From positions 3,299,501 through 3,363,500 of the forward strand of contig NZ_LN681225.1 of the NCBI RefSeq assembly GCF_000953655.1: a DNA stretch of 64,000 bases, written 5' to 3'. Below are positions 25,055-34,346 of the stretch, in pieces. The translations under genes and the position numbers were made by a program. The notes under the pieces were generated by a model. The model saw only the letters and a list, made by a program, of their open reading frames with translations. It did not search any database and was not told where the DNA came from. Numbering within the stretch: the first letter of the stretch is position 1; every line of letters starts with the position of its first letter. The DNA is from Legionella hackeliae (GTDB taxonomy: Bacteria; Pseudomonadota; Gammaproteobacteria; Legionellales; Legionellaceae).

Positions 25055-26668
25055 TTATTTTATTTCTTTAAAAATAACGATTTGGTTGCGACCTAAATTC
25101 TTCGCTTCATAAAGCGCCTGATCGGCCTGGTTCACTATTTCATTCATACTATTAGCTTGAGACACTTGAGCAATGCCAGCACTAAATGTTGTAAAAAAGT
25201 TAGTGTTTGGAAAACAGTAACTCGAAAATTGTAGTCTTATCTCCTCTATAATTTTTTTACTTTGGTGTGCAGTGGTTTGAGGCAATAGAATAGCAAACTC
25301 CTCACCACCATATCTGCCAATTATATCTTGATTACGTAAACGTAAGGTTAGTAGCGTTGCCAATTTTTTAATAACTGTGTCTCCAAAAGGATGACCATAG
25401 TTATCATTAACTTTTTTAAAGTTATCAATATCAACCATTACTAAAGATAAGATTGAATTGTTTTGTTTAGAATAATCTAACTCAAGTTCTAAGCGCTTTA
25501 AAAAGCTTGAATGATTCAATAATCCAGTCAAACTATCAGTCGACATATAATAATTTAATACACCAGCTCTTTGCGAGCGTACCCTCACCGCGGACACCAA
25601 GTGAGCAGGAGTGATGGGTTTAGTTAGAAAGTCATCACCCCCGACACTTAAAGCAGTCATCTGCTTACGTTTATCATGCTCTGTGGAAAGAAAAATGATG
25701 GGTATTCTATTATATTTGTCTTCCTTACGTAGTACTAAAGCAAGCTCTAATCCAGTACATTCAGGCATATAAATATCCATTAAAATTAAATCCGGGCGGA
25801 ATTTTTCAAGCTGCTTAAAAATATCCATAGGATTGTTAATAGCTTTAGCAACCATTCCTGCTTGTTTTAAAATTAAAGAATAATATTCTCCAAGAGATTC
25901 AGAGTCATCGACTATCAAAATTCTAAACGGAATATTTGTCTCAAAGCTGCATTTTTGATTAATAACTTGCATCAAATGAAATATATCTACTGGCTTCTGA
26001 AAAAAAGCACTGCAGCCTGCTCGTACAGCAATTAAACGTGGTGCCAGTTGTGAATTTGGAACAATACAAAATAAATGTAGAGGAGCATTTTGTTTTTTTA
26101 GAAGATTGGTTAATAATTTTTGTTTATCACTACTCATTAAATAATGAGTATCAACCAATAAAGCTATGGATTGATGTCGTTCAATTTTATTTTCTAATTC
26201 ACTTAAATCAGATAACAGTTCAGGAGAATAACCTGCCTGACTAAGTATGCCTCCAAGCTCTTCTGCAAACGATTTTTCCTGCTCTAAAATATAGATGACC
26301 TTATTTTCTGTGATTTTTGTTTCCAGGATTGATGAAAACATTTTAGGTGGTGGTAATTCTAACTTTTCCTTTAGCTTAATTAATAAATGAGAGATCGTTT
26401 GCTCTTCTTCCTCATTCAAACTGGAGTTATCTAATATATTTTTTAAATAAATCTCTAATTCTCGTGCTGCTTTACTTAACTCTGTATATCCGTAAGTTCC
26501 TGCAGAACCACATAAACTATGTACATAGCGATGAAACACTTTAAATTTTTCATGATCAAAGCAATCCATCTGCTCCTGCCAAGCCTGCTCTATCTGCTCA
26601 ATTTTATTCGGTAAATTTTTTGAAAACCCTATAAAGAGTTCGTGTAATTTATTCGCTATTTTTTCCAT
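25055..26668 (-). CDS. Response regulator: Hpt, pseudo-receiver, receiver and GGDEF (diguanylate cyclase)
   Basis: 537 residues. N-terminal Hpt domain (1-105) with the phosphorylatable His50 in VHSLCGSAGTYG. A second module (about 122-235) looks like a receiver but lacks the usual acidic pair. A canonical receiver (about 247-365) has ILIVDDSE and LILMDIYMPECTG, with a Lys in FLTKPI. The C-terminal GGDEF domain (about 375-537) has intact GRYGGEEF and an upstream RNQD, an RxxD inhibitory c-di-GMP site. It should make c-di-GMP on phosphorylation. It overlaps the CheY-like gene by 20 bases, and the MHYT kinase gene lies just upstream of that. The Hpt may feed phosphate from the hybrid kinase to the receivers. 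Confidence 0.9.
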   Translation of the reverse strand: MEKIANKLHELFIGFSKNLPNKIEQIEQAWQEQMDCFDHEKFKVFHRYVHSLCGSAGTYGYTELSKAARELEIYLKNILDNSSLNEEEEQTISHLLIKLKEKLELPPPKMFSSILETKITENKVIYILEQEKSFAEELGGILSQAGYSPELLSDLSELENKIERHQSIALLVDTHYLMSSDKQKLLTNLLKKQNAPLHLFCIVPNSQLAPRLIAVRAGCSAFFQKPVDIFHLMQVINQKCSFETNIPFRILIVDDSESLGEYYSLILKQAGMVAKAINNPMDIFKQLEKFRPDLILMDIYMPECTGLELALVLRKEDKYNRIPIIFLSTEHDKRKQMTALSVGGDDFLTKPITPAHLVSAVRVRSQRAGVLNYYMSTDSLTGLLNHSSFLKRLELELDYSKQNNSILSLVMVDIDNFKKVNDNYGHPFGDTVIKKLATLLTLRLRNQDIIGRYGGEEFAILLPQTTAHQSKKIIEEIRLQFSSYCFPNTNFFTTFSAGIAQVSQANSMNEIVNQADQALYEAKNLGRNQIVIFKEIK

Positions 26669-27068
26669 GATATTGATTCCATATTCTATGAAGTTCAGCC
26701 GCCAGTATCATGGGATCAAATGGCTTGGCAATAATGTTAACAACGCCCATTTCCTTGTATTCCTCAATTTCATTTGCTTGAATTTTAGCAGTCATAAAAA
26801 TAGCTGGTATTGAGGAAAAACCTTTTACTTGCCTTAATTCGGAGAGTGTAGTTGGTCCGTCTTTTAAAGGCATCATCACATCAAGAAGTATTAAGTCAGG
26901 AATAAAAGTTTGAGCTATGGACAAAACCTCTTCACCATTGGTGCAATATTTTACTGAAAATCCGCCGATATCTTCTAAGGCAATTTGCGCAATTAATCTG
27001 ATATCTTCTTCATCCTCAGCATATAAAATATTTTTAAGTTTCTTTGTCATTTCTATCCTTTTATTCAA
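26649..27068 (-). CDS. CheY-like single-domain response regulator
   Basis: A 139-residue stand-alone receiver. It has the acidic pocket (YAEDEEDIRL), the phosphoacceptor Asp in DLILLDVMMPLKDGP, Thr in AIFMTAK and the conserved Lys in IIAKPFDP. There is no output domain. It sits between the hybrid kinase (start-to-stop gap of 23 bases) and the Hpt-GGDEF protein (20-base overlap), so it is likely a phosphorelay intermediate or phosphate sink. Confidence 0.92.
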   Translation of the reverse strand: MNKRIEMTKKLKNILYAEDEEDIRLIAQIALEDIGGFSVKYCTNGEEVLSIAQTFIPDLILLDVMMPLKDGPTTLSELRQVKGFSSIPAIFMTAKIQANEIEEYKEMGVVNIIAKPFDPMILAAELHRIWNQYHGKNSE

Positions 27069-27091
27069 AAAATTACCCCTAAAAAATTTTC

Positions 27092-29695
27092 TTACAACAG
27101 ATTAGCAATTGTTTTTAGTAAAACCTCATTAGATGACTTTGATTTAATTAATGCATCACTGACATATTTCGCATAGTCTTGACTTAGCTCTAGATTTGAA
27201 AGTACTAATACTGGAAAATGATACTTAGCCAACCAAGGTAAAATATCTACTCCATTACCATCTGGTAATAACAAATCTAAAATAACCAAGTCGTATCTTC
27301 TTTGCTGCAGCATTTCTTTGGCTTCCCGCAGATTATCTGCAGTCATTATATTTGCGTGTTTATTTAATAAAACTGTCATAAGATGCTGCTGATCATGGTT
27401 ATCTTCAATGTAAAGGATATTTGGCTTATTATTGCTATCTATGTTTTTTATTTTACTAATTGCAGTTAATAATTTATTAAAGTCGATTGGTTTATCTAAC
27501 CAATCGACTACTCTGATTGCATCACCGTTTAATAAAGTACGTCCTGTTTGAGCCATCACTGAAAGAACAATGATTTGAATGTCTTTCGTCTCTCGATTTG
27601 AACGTAGCTCGCGAATAAACGATACACCGTCCTGATCGGGTAAAACCAAATCTAATAACAAAGCCTCATAGTGATTTGACGTTAATAATTTCTTTGCTTC
27701 TTTAGCAGTATGCGCAATATTAGCAACATATCCTGCGGACTCTAAAAGCACTTTTAAGTAATTTGCTTGATCTTCATCGTCTTCACAAATTAATAATTTT
27801 TTATCAGCAAATATCTCTTCGTTACTAAATGATGTATCGCAAACAGGGCTTTGAATCAGGGGTAGATCAAAATAAAACGTCGTTTTTTCAGGTGTACTCG
27901 CAAAATTTATCTGTCCACCGAGTTTTTCTATAATTGCCTTGCTAATATTAAGACCAAGCCCTGTCCCACTTTTTCCACGAGTATTTGAGGCATCCGCTTG
28001 AGAGAATTTTTGAAAAATACGTGGCCTGAATTCTATGGGAATTTCGGGGCCATAATTGCTGACAGAGCAACGCACGATTCCATTTTGTTTTTGAATCGAA
28101 ATTTCAACCTTATTTCCTTTCTCTGAGAATTTGCAAGCGTTTGAAATCAAATTATTTAATACTTGAATTAGTCGGTCTGGATCAACTTGTATTGGAAATG
28201 ACTCGTCAGGACTAAGGAGATTAAATTTAACGCCATATTTTTCAGCATACATTTTGTTACTTTCAACCGCCTCATTCACCAATGTTTGTAAATCCGCTTC
28301 GATTAATTGAAACTCCATTTTTCCTGCTTCTATTTTTTCTATATCGAGAATATCATTGATTAATAAAAGTAATCGTTCACAGTTGTTGTTTGCGATTTCT
28401 AATAGTTTTTTTGCTTTATCAGAAAATCCTCCCATCACACCACTGACTAACAATCCAAGTGAACCTCGTATCGAGGTAAGTGGGGTTCGTAATTCATGAC
28501 TCACAATAGAAACGAATTCTTTTTTTAATTTTTCTGTTCTTTTTAATTCAGTCACATCATGAATAACGGTTAAAGCTCCAAGCCGTTTGCCGCTTGCATT
28601 AAGAATTTCTTGACCATCAATTACAACATCATTTACTAAATTATTATTAAATTTAATTAGTAAAGGTAACTCTTGAATTTTTTCGCCTTTTAGCACTCTC
28701 TTTAGTGGTAATTTTTCATCTAAAATTTTCTCATTATTAACTGAGTACATGCTAAAATGCTTAGGAAGATCATCGACGTATTTCCCTATAATATTTGAAG
28801 ACATTTTCTTATTCAGTGAATCATTCACCATGGTTATTTTTCCCATAGAATTACAAGCGATAATACCGTCCTCTAAATTGTTTAACATCGCCTTTAAAAA
28901 TTCTTTTTCATTACTAATCATTTTCTTATAAGTACTGGTTGTTAACGCTAAAATTAAAATCAAAATTGTTGTTCCAGCAACAAAGAACGGTAAATAATTC
29001 GTTGTAATTATCTGCATACCCGAGAACATATGGTGAGTAGTAAGAGGAGTAAAGACAGAGGCTTCCATGCCAGTATAGTGCATGCCGCAAATAGCAACCC
29101 CCATAATTAATGCACTAACCAGTTTAAAATGAAATTGTTGGCGATTGGTCCCTTTATTACTGCGCAGCGCTAGCCAAAGTGCTGCTTCAGCCGCAACAAT
29201 TGCTATAATAATTGAGAGTACGAACAAACCGGGTAAGTAGTGTATGTTGACATGAGTTTTCATGCCTTCCATACCCATATAATGCATTGTGGCGATCGCC
29301 AAACCTATTATTATACCGCCAAGACCTAAATGAATTAATGAATAATTCTTTTTCTGCAAAATGAAAAGAGCTAATGCTGAAGCAAGTATAGCTGCTAACA
29401 AAGAGGCCGCTGTCCAGGTAAACTCATACCTCATCGGCATAGGCATAATAAAAGCCATCATACCCACGAAATGCATAGACCAGATACCTAAGCCCATAGC
29501 AATAGCACCGCCAATTAGCCAAAAAATTCTCGCTCTTTTGCGACGCTCAGCACGCAAACTTCCCACCAAATCCAAGGCAACATAGGAGGCCAGGACGGCA
29601 ATAATATAAGAAAGAATGACCAATTTAATATCATAATGCCCGCTAATCGCGTTATTTGGAATTGTATCCAGCTGAAACCAGTTACCTAAGTTCAT
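27092..29695 (-). CDS. Hybrid sensor histidine kinase with MHYT membrane sensor and two receivers
   Basis: 867 residues. The N-terminal MHYT domain (about 20-260, seven helices) shows the three repeats MHFVGM, MHYMGM and MHYTGM, whose Met/His residues are thought to bind copper and sense O2, CO or NO. It is followed by a PAS-like region (about 265-385), HisKA with the phosphoacceptor in SIVSHELRTPLTSIRG, and a HATPase with NNLISNACKFS and GTGLGLNISKAI. Two receivers end the protein (LLICEDDEDQ / LLDLVLPDQDG and ILYIEDNHD / ILDLLLPDGNG). The downstream CheY-like and GGDEF genes are its likely targets, making this a gas- or redox-to-c-di-GMP relay. The ligand is inferred from family knowledge. 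Confidence 0.92.
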   Translation of the reverse strand: MNLGNWFQLDTIPNNAISGHYDIKLVILSYIIAVLASYVALDLVGSLRAERRKRARIFWLIGGAIAMGLGIWSMHFVGMMAFIMPMPMRYEFTWTAASLLAAILASALALFILQKKNYSLIHLGLGGIIIGLAIATMHYMGMEGMKTHVNIHYLPGLFVLSIIIAIVAAEAALWLALRSNKGTNRQQFHFKLVSALIMGVAICGMHYTGMEASVFTPLTTHHMFSGMQIITTNYLPFFVAGTTILILILALTTSTYKKMISNEKEFLKAMLNNLEDGIIACNSMGKITMVNDSLNKKMSSNIIGKYVDDLPKHFSMYSVNNEKILDEKLPLKRVLKGEKIQELPLLIKFNNNLVNDVVIDGQEILNASGKRLGALTVIHDVTELKRTEKLKKEFVSIVSHELRTPLTSIRGSLGLLVSGVMGGFSDKAKKLLEIANNNCERLLLLINDILDIEKIEAGKMEFQLIEADLQTLVNEAVESNKMYAEKYGVKFNLLSPDESFPIQVDPDRLIQVLNNLISNACKFSEKGNKVEISIQKQNGIVRCSVSNYGPEIPIEFRPRIFQKFSQADASNTRGKSGTGLGLNISKAIIEKLGGQINFASTPEKTTFYFDLPLIQSPVCDTSFSNEEIFADKKLLICEDDEDQANYLKVLLESAGYVANIAHTAKEAKKLLTSNHYEALLLDLVLPDQDGVSFIRELRSNRETKDIQIIVLSVMAQTGRTLLNGDAIRVVDWLDKPIDFNKLLTAISKIKNIDSNNKPNILYIEDNHDQQHLMTVLLNKHANIMTADNLREAKEMLQQRRYDLVILDLLLPDGNGVDILPWLAKYHFPVLVLSNLELSQDYAKYVSDALIKSKSSNEVLLKTIANLL

Positions 29696-29878
29696 ATAAA
29701 CGTCCCTGCCTGTACTACTTAGTATTTGGTTACTATTTATTATAGGCCATTAGTCTATTGAAGTAATTACTATATTAATAAAGAAAAAGTTATGTTTTTT
29801 AGCGCATTGTTCAGTGATTGAGATAACAATCAACACAATAAAATCATTTAAGATTATAATGGCGGAACTAAGTTCAAA

Positions 29879-30541
29879 ATGATTGATACAATGCAGAACG
29901 AACTAAATATTCATTACACTTATAATTACAAACAACCGGACGAGTATCATTTCAGCCTTGATTCAATTCACCTTGCACAATTTGTCGCAACACAATTGAA
30001 ATCCTGCAAAAATCTTTCTTCACTAAAGATATTGGATCTTTGTGCAGGCTGCGGAGTCATTGGGATTGAGCTATCGTGGCATCTGCAAGAAATCCGACAC
30101 ATTGATTTTATTGAGATTCAGGATATTTATACGGACTATTTTTATCAAAATATAGCTAACGTTAATCGACCTGAGCTCAACTTTCGTTGGTATCTTCTAA
30201 ATTATGATGAATTACAAGAAAAAAAATGGGAAGAACAATTTGATGTGATTATCAGCAATCCCCCCTATTTTCTGCCAGACCATGGAACACTCTCTCCGTC
30301 CCAATTTAAAAATCGTTGTCGATTTTACCTAGACAGTTCCTTTCAGAGTTATATTCGGGCGATAGAAAATTCGCTGACAAACAAAGGAAAAGCGTACTTT
30401 TTATTACGTCCATTGAAACATCACGGTCTTGATTTATTTTTTGATGTACAAAAAATCCTACGGGGAACTTCAGTAACAGTACAAAAAATATCGCATATTC
30501 GCGGTACCGACATTATTTTATTAGAAAAACTGAAAATATAG
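29879..30541 (+). CDS. TrmN6/YfiC-like SAM-dependent methyltransferase
   Basis: A 220-residue class I methyltransferase. ILDLCAGCGVIGIEL is the SAM-binding glycine loop, and DVIISNPPYFLPDHG contains the NPPY motif of N6-adenine and N5-glutamine methylases. The DSIHLAQFVA start and the arrangement after NPPY resemble TrmN6/YfiC, which methylates A37 of tRNA1(Val). It is a little shorter than the E. coli enzyme (245). It could instead modify another RNA or protein. It is divergent from the MHYT kinase. Confidence 0.75.
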   Translation: MIDTMQNELNIHYTYNYKQPDEYHFSLDSIHLAQFVATQLKSCKNLSSLKILDLCAGCGVIGIELSWHLQEIRHIDFIEIQDIYTDYFYQNIANVNRPELNFRWYLLNYDELQEKKWEEQFDVIISNPPYFLPDHGTLSPSQFKNRCRFYLDSSFQSYIRAIENSLTNKGKAYFLLRPLKHHGLDLFFDVQKILRGTSVTVQKISHIRGTDIILLEKLKI

Positions 30542-30670
30542 TTACACTAGTATAGGCGTGGTTGCAAAAATCGGGTTACATTAGCTAGTTGACTCTAAGG
30601 TTGGTGATATGTCTTCATCTGTAACTCAGTTTGACTTATTAGTTGTTTTGAAAAGTTGGAATAACTCATT

Positions 30671-30864
30671 TCATAAACTCATCAAAATAGCGGTACTGTA
30701 AAATCCATTTCTCCATACCTTGGACTATAAATCATTTCCTTTTTTATTAATCTGTCTCTAACCGGACCAAGACCAGAAATATTTTTTTCTAATATTTCAG
30801 CTACCTCTGCTGCGCGCTGAATGCTCGCTCTTAACCCTTTAGACTTGGATAAAAGAGGGCGCGC
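30671..30864 (-). pseudogene. Remnant: C-terminal 60 or so codons of an AAA-family ATPase gene
   Basis: Translating the minus strand from 30864 down to a stop at 30673-30671 gives an uninterrupted tail containing SKGLRASIQRAAEVAEIL, ISGLGPVRDRLIKKEMIYSP and YGEMDFTVPLFDEFMK. This is the characteristic C-terminal winged-helix end of a family of bacterial AAA/archaeal-type ATPases (GPVRxxLIKKGxIYSPxxGxxxFTVPLFDEFM). A TAA at 30867-30865 closes it upstream, there is no start codon, and the ATPase core is missing. The remainder of 30542-30978 has no recognisable gene. Confidence 0.7.
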
Positions 30865-30978
30865 TTATTAAATAAAAGTGAATAAAAAATAACTAAAGAT
30901 TTTTAGTCGACGTCTAAATTGACTCTAATTGAACCAGTCATTTATCATTTGGCCATCTGAATTTTTAGAGATTTCCAA

Positions 30979-31635
30979 ATGTTACCAAAGTTATTTTTTC
31001 AAAGTCTTCCTAAAAAATATACCTTCTCTCTTAAAGGAGAACAGTCCACAGGGATAATGCAGTTAATAAAAAATCCTGAACATATTAATCAAGAAGAGTC
31101 CAAGGCAGTACTTATTAATAGTTTTATTAGTGAGTATAAAAAATATCTATCTCCTTCTGACATTGATTGCAGTTTGCATACCTGGGAGGATGTTCATGCA
31201 TATTATGATAAATACTTTCATGATGAATTCCGTGATTTTTTTGAAGGAAAGCTTGATTATTGGGCTCAAGTAAGCGTAGATGGAAAAATTGCTGGGTGGG
31301 CAACATTTGAGCGTGAACATAAGAATCCTAAAGAAGTGTACATGAATCTTTTGGTGGTTGATCCGAAATATCAGCAAAAAGGCATCGGTGGACAGTTAGT
31401 CAATGCGTTAATTAATCTCAAAGAGATACCAGATCTCAATGCAGTACATTTGCTTCTTCGTAAAAAAAATCAAGGGGGAAGAATATTTTATTCCAAACTT
31501 GGTTTTAATGCCGATCCAGAATACCAACGAGCCGATAATTTTGTAGATCTGAATTTACTGGAAGGTTGGACATGGAAGAATCCCGCGCTCCAACACCATG
31601 AAGAATCTACTCTTACTTCTAGCGTGATGATATGA
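30979..31635 (+). CDS. GNAT-family N-acetyltransferase
   Basis: 218 residues from ATG 30979; an internal ATG at 31057 with a partial AGGG ribosome site gives a 192-residue alternative that fits the domain better. Motif A is LLVVDPKYQQKGIGGQLVNALI (about 130-151) and motif B is GGRIFYSKLGFNAD. WAQVSVDGKIAGWATFERE forms the preceding strands. Substrate unknown. It is flanked on both sides by gene remnants (an ATPase tail and an SRAP head), so it sits in a turnover zone and may have been acquired there. Confidence 0.8.
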   Translation: MLPKLFFQSLPKKYTFSLKGEQSTGIMQLIKNPEHINQEESKAVLINSFISEYKKYLSPSDIDCSLHTWEDVHAYYDKYFHDEFRDFFEGKLDYWAQVSVDGKIAGWATFEREHKNPKEVYMNLLVVDPKYQQKGIGGQLVNALINLKEIPDLNAVHLLLRKKNQGGRIFYSKLGFNADPEYQRADNFVDLNLLEGWTWKNPALQHHEESTLTSSVMI

Positions 31636-31674
31636 TTTGGGAAACTTCATACGTTAAAAATGGCTGAAGCTGGC

Positions 31675-31818
31675 CTAGGTATTTTTGTTTAGAGTAGCTT
31701 TTCGTTCCAATGATTGCCCCCCTACATTAAAATTATTAGGGAAAAAGTTCCATTTGGTGAATGCCAAACTGTTCTTTGATTTTTTATAATCGGTATCAAT
31801 AGCGAAACGACCACACAT
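31675..31818 (-). pseudogene. Remnant: N-terminus of an SRAP (YedK/HMCES-like) DNA-repair protein
   Basis: From an ATG at 31818, with AGAGGG upstream, the minus strand encodes MCGRFAIDTDYKK, whose Cys2 is the invariant catalytic residue of SRAP proteins (cross-linkers of abasic sites in single-stranded DNA). It later reads FFPNNFNVGGQSLERK, matching the family's P-x-NxxP-like segment, then stops at 31675 after 47 codons instead of about 200. The middle reads better in another frame (IKEQFGIHQMELFP), implying two compensating indels in A and T/C runs. No further recognisable part is seen toward the GNAT gene, and I see no other feature in the rest of 31636-32028. Confidence 0.65.
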
Positions 31819-32028
31819 AATTTTCCCTCTTTATACATCGAGAATGAACCCAGGAAAGATGAATTCAAATAATAAACGCAACTCTTATTATAAATCAGTA
31901 GGTTAGCTATTATGCAACCGAGCTAGCAATTAGTTGATAAAGTTTATTACAGAAAACTAAAGCAAAATTGGAGTCAAGAGTAGATTCGCTGTTATGCTAA
32001 ACATCAGCTATTTATTAGAACTTCAGAC

Positions 32029-33375
32029 ATGAAAAATATGCCCAATGAAAACAATGAGATAAAACCATTGCCTCCTACACAAGCAATGGCTGAAAAAGCA
32101 TATGGAGCTATGCAACGATTTGTAGAAATTGAAGCTGTAAGTGGCTTTGTTCTACTCCTGAGTACTGCAATTGCATTAATATGGGCAAATTCTCAATTGG
32201 CTGCTACTTATGATCGATTTTGGCACACATCATTGAGTTTTGGGATAGGGAAATTCACTTTTTCAAAAAGCCTTCATTTTTGGATTAACGATGGATTAAT
32301 GACATTTTTTTTCTTAATTGTTGGAATGGAAATTCGTCGAGAAATTCATGATGGTTCATTAAGTAATCGCAAATATGCATTGCTACCTATTATTGCGGCG
32401 ATTGGTGGAGTTGTTGTACCTGCTTTTATATTTTTTGTCTTTAATCAAAATTCTACAGCGATAAATGGTTGGGCTATCCCAACTGCAACTGACATTGCTT
32501 TTGCTGTTGGTGTTCTCGCTTTATTGGGAAGTGCGATTCCAAGCTCCACACGGCTTTTCCTTCTAACTTTGGCTATAATTGACGATATTTTAGCTGTTCT
32601 CATAATTGCGATTTTTTATTCTGAAGGACTCAACTATTTAGGATTTTTAATTTCAGTTTGTGGAGTTTTATTTGTCTGGAGTCTCCAAAAGATAGGTGTT
32701 GGTTCTGCCTTTGGTTATTTAATACCAGGCGGAATTATTTGGATAGGTATGCTTGTTACCGGAATTCATCCAACTTTAACCGGTATTGTTCTTGGATTAA
32801 TGACTCCTGTTAGGGGAATCCGAATGCGTGAAACGCCATTATCAACAATATTTTATATCTCAAACAAATTGAAAGAAGAAGACGTCTCTGTGAAGACTCA
32901 ACGCAAGTTGAGGTTAGCCCAAAGGGAATTAATACCACCCGTAATAAGAGTTGAAAAAAGTCTGCATCCTTGGGTGGCTTTTTTCATTATCCCTTTGTTC
33001 GCACTAGCTAATGCTGGCGTTGCAATAAACTATAAGTCCTTCATTGAACCAGGATCTATATGGCTAATTACAGGAATCTCTTTAGGCTTAATTTTTGGTA
33101 AGCCACTTGGAATAGTGGGGTTCAGCTGGATTTCTTTACGTTTTAGTTGGTGCGAATTTCCACACAATTTTACTTGGAAGGATATTTGGTTAGTTGGACT
33201 ACTTGCTGGAATAGGATTTACAATGTCAATATTTATTGCGATGTTAGCTTTCAAAGAAGGAATATACCTGAATTCAGCTAAACTAGGTGTTTTATTTGGT
33301 TCCCTTATTTCTGCAGTATTTGGGCTTATGTGGGGAAAACTATATTTAAGAAAGCTAAAAAAATTCTATAAATAA
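32029..33375 (+). CDS. nhaA: Na+/H+ antiporter NhaA
   Basis: A 448-residue inner-membrane antiporter exchanging 2 H+ for 1 Na+. NhaA hallmarks are MTFFFLIVGMEIRREIHDGSL, PTATDIAFAVGVLALLG, IIDDILAVLIIAIFYSE (the paired Asp of the ion site), LHPWVAFFIIPLFALANAGV and GIGFTMSIFIAMLAF. It is about 60 residues longer than E. coli NhaA, with a polar N-terminal extension (about 1-35) and a longer cytoplasmic loop (about 270-305). ATG 32029 was used; a second Met is at codon 4. It stands alone between the remnant zone and a long gene-free stretch. Confidence 0.95.
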   Translation: MKNMPNENNEIKPLPPTQAMAEKAYGAMQRFVEIEAVSGFVLLLSTAIALIWANSQLAATYDRFWHTSLSFGIGKFTFSKSLHFWINDGLMTFFFLIVGMEIRREIHDGSLSNRKYALLPIIAAIGGVVVPAFIFFVFNQNSTAINGWAIPTATDIAFAVGVLALLGSAIPSSTRLFLLTLAIIDDILAVLIIAIFYSEGLNYLGFLISVCGVLFVWSLQKIGVGSAFGYLIPGGIIWIGMLVTGIHPTLTGIVLGLMTPVRGIRMRETPLSTIFYISNKLKEEDVSVKTQRKLRLAQRELIPPVIRVEKSLHPWVAFFIIPLFALANAGVAINYKSFIEPGSIWLITGISLGLIFGKPLGIVGFSWISLRFSWCEFPHNFTWKDIWLVGLLAGIGFTMSIFIAMLAFKEGIYLNSAKLGVLFGSLISAVFGLMWGKLYLRKLKKFYK

Positions 33376-33818
33376 ACATCGGTTAACTGAAGTTAAGAAA
33401 AGTGATTTTTTAATATCAATATACTTAGAGCTACTCAAATACAAACTAAGTCGCTATTCAAATATTCATTAAAGTGTTGTTTCAAATCAGTTAAATGATC
33501 AAGATAGAATTGCAGAGTTGGTAATTTTTATCCTGGGTTTAATTATCATGTACTCAGACCTTAATGATTTAAAATCCCATTAATTCAGAGCAATTGTGCA
33601 TATTATTATGCAAATATATTTTGTGTCTTAATCGACATAAAGTGAGCCTTTTTGTATAAACTATTTTTAAAGAAGTTAAATTCTTGAGCTGAATAGTCTC
33701 TCAAAACCTTCCACTTTAGATAAAGAACCTTTTATATGCAGATGTACAACATAATTTGACAAACTTTGCAGCATAGTCTCCCTAATAAACTATAATTAAC
33801 TATTATGGAGAAACTAAT
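33376..33818. other. Gene-free stretch downstream of nhaA
   Basis: About 440 bases of AT-rich DNA with stop codons in all frames; I recognise no gene, remnant or repeat. A short perfect palindrome (TGCATATTATTATGCA) lies around 33598. A TTGACA at about 33757 could be a -35 for the next gene but has no -10 at proper spacing. Confidence 0.4.
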
Positions 33819-34175
33819 ATGCTAAATATAGAGCCTCACAAAATTAGAGATATTCTTAATCAAATAAAATGCTTCCAAGAAAAGGAAGATGAATATCCAA
33901 AATTGACTTGTGAAAAAGATTCACTCTATGTTTTATCTGATCCCTGGTATCAAAGTGTTCTAAATAAAATAAATACTTTACCGCCGGATCAACAAGCAAC
34001 TCTGGTGGCTTTATTGTATTTAGGACATGGAGACTTTAAGAAAAGCGAATGGACAGAAGCTTTTGCAATAGCTCACGATCAACTGACAAACCATATTGGA
34101 CAATACCTATTATCACAACCAAAAGTAATAAATTATATTGAAAACGGCCTAAAAATTTTAGGTTTCACAAATTAA
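33819..34175 (+). CDS. DUF3775-like protein
   Basis: A 118-residue soluble protein with a good ribosome site (GGAG, 8 bases before ATG). The central segment LPPDQQATLVALLYLGHGDFKKSEWTEAFAIA matches the conserved core of DUF3775, a small alpha-helical family of unknown function found in proteobacteria. It is monocistronic as far as can be seen. The following 34176-34346 has nothing recognisable. Confidence 0.65.
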   Translation: MLNIEPHKIRDILNQIKCFQEKEDEYPKLTCEKDSLYVLSDPWYQSVLNKINTLPPDQQATLVALLYLGHGDFKKSEWTEAFAIAHDQLTNHIGQYLLSQPKVINYIENGLKILGFTN

Positions 34176-34346
34176 AAAATTTTTAAGCTTGCTAATAGAG
34201 CTCTGTGAGGATCTATTTCTTCGTGGTCCTCCGGCAGACACAAACTCTACCATGTACGCATCTTAAAAATATTTGATTCTAGATGAGATTGTTCTAAAGC
34301 TCAAATCTGTAAAGGGCTTAACATGGACCTTTCATAAAGCGCAGAA

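Noticed and set aside
30610-30702. A 30-codon plus-strand ORF starting MSSSVTQFDLL
   Set aside because: Too short, poor ribosome site, and overlaps the ATPase-gene remnant on the other strand.
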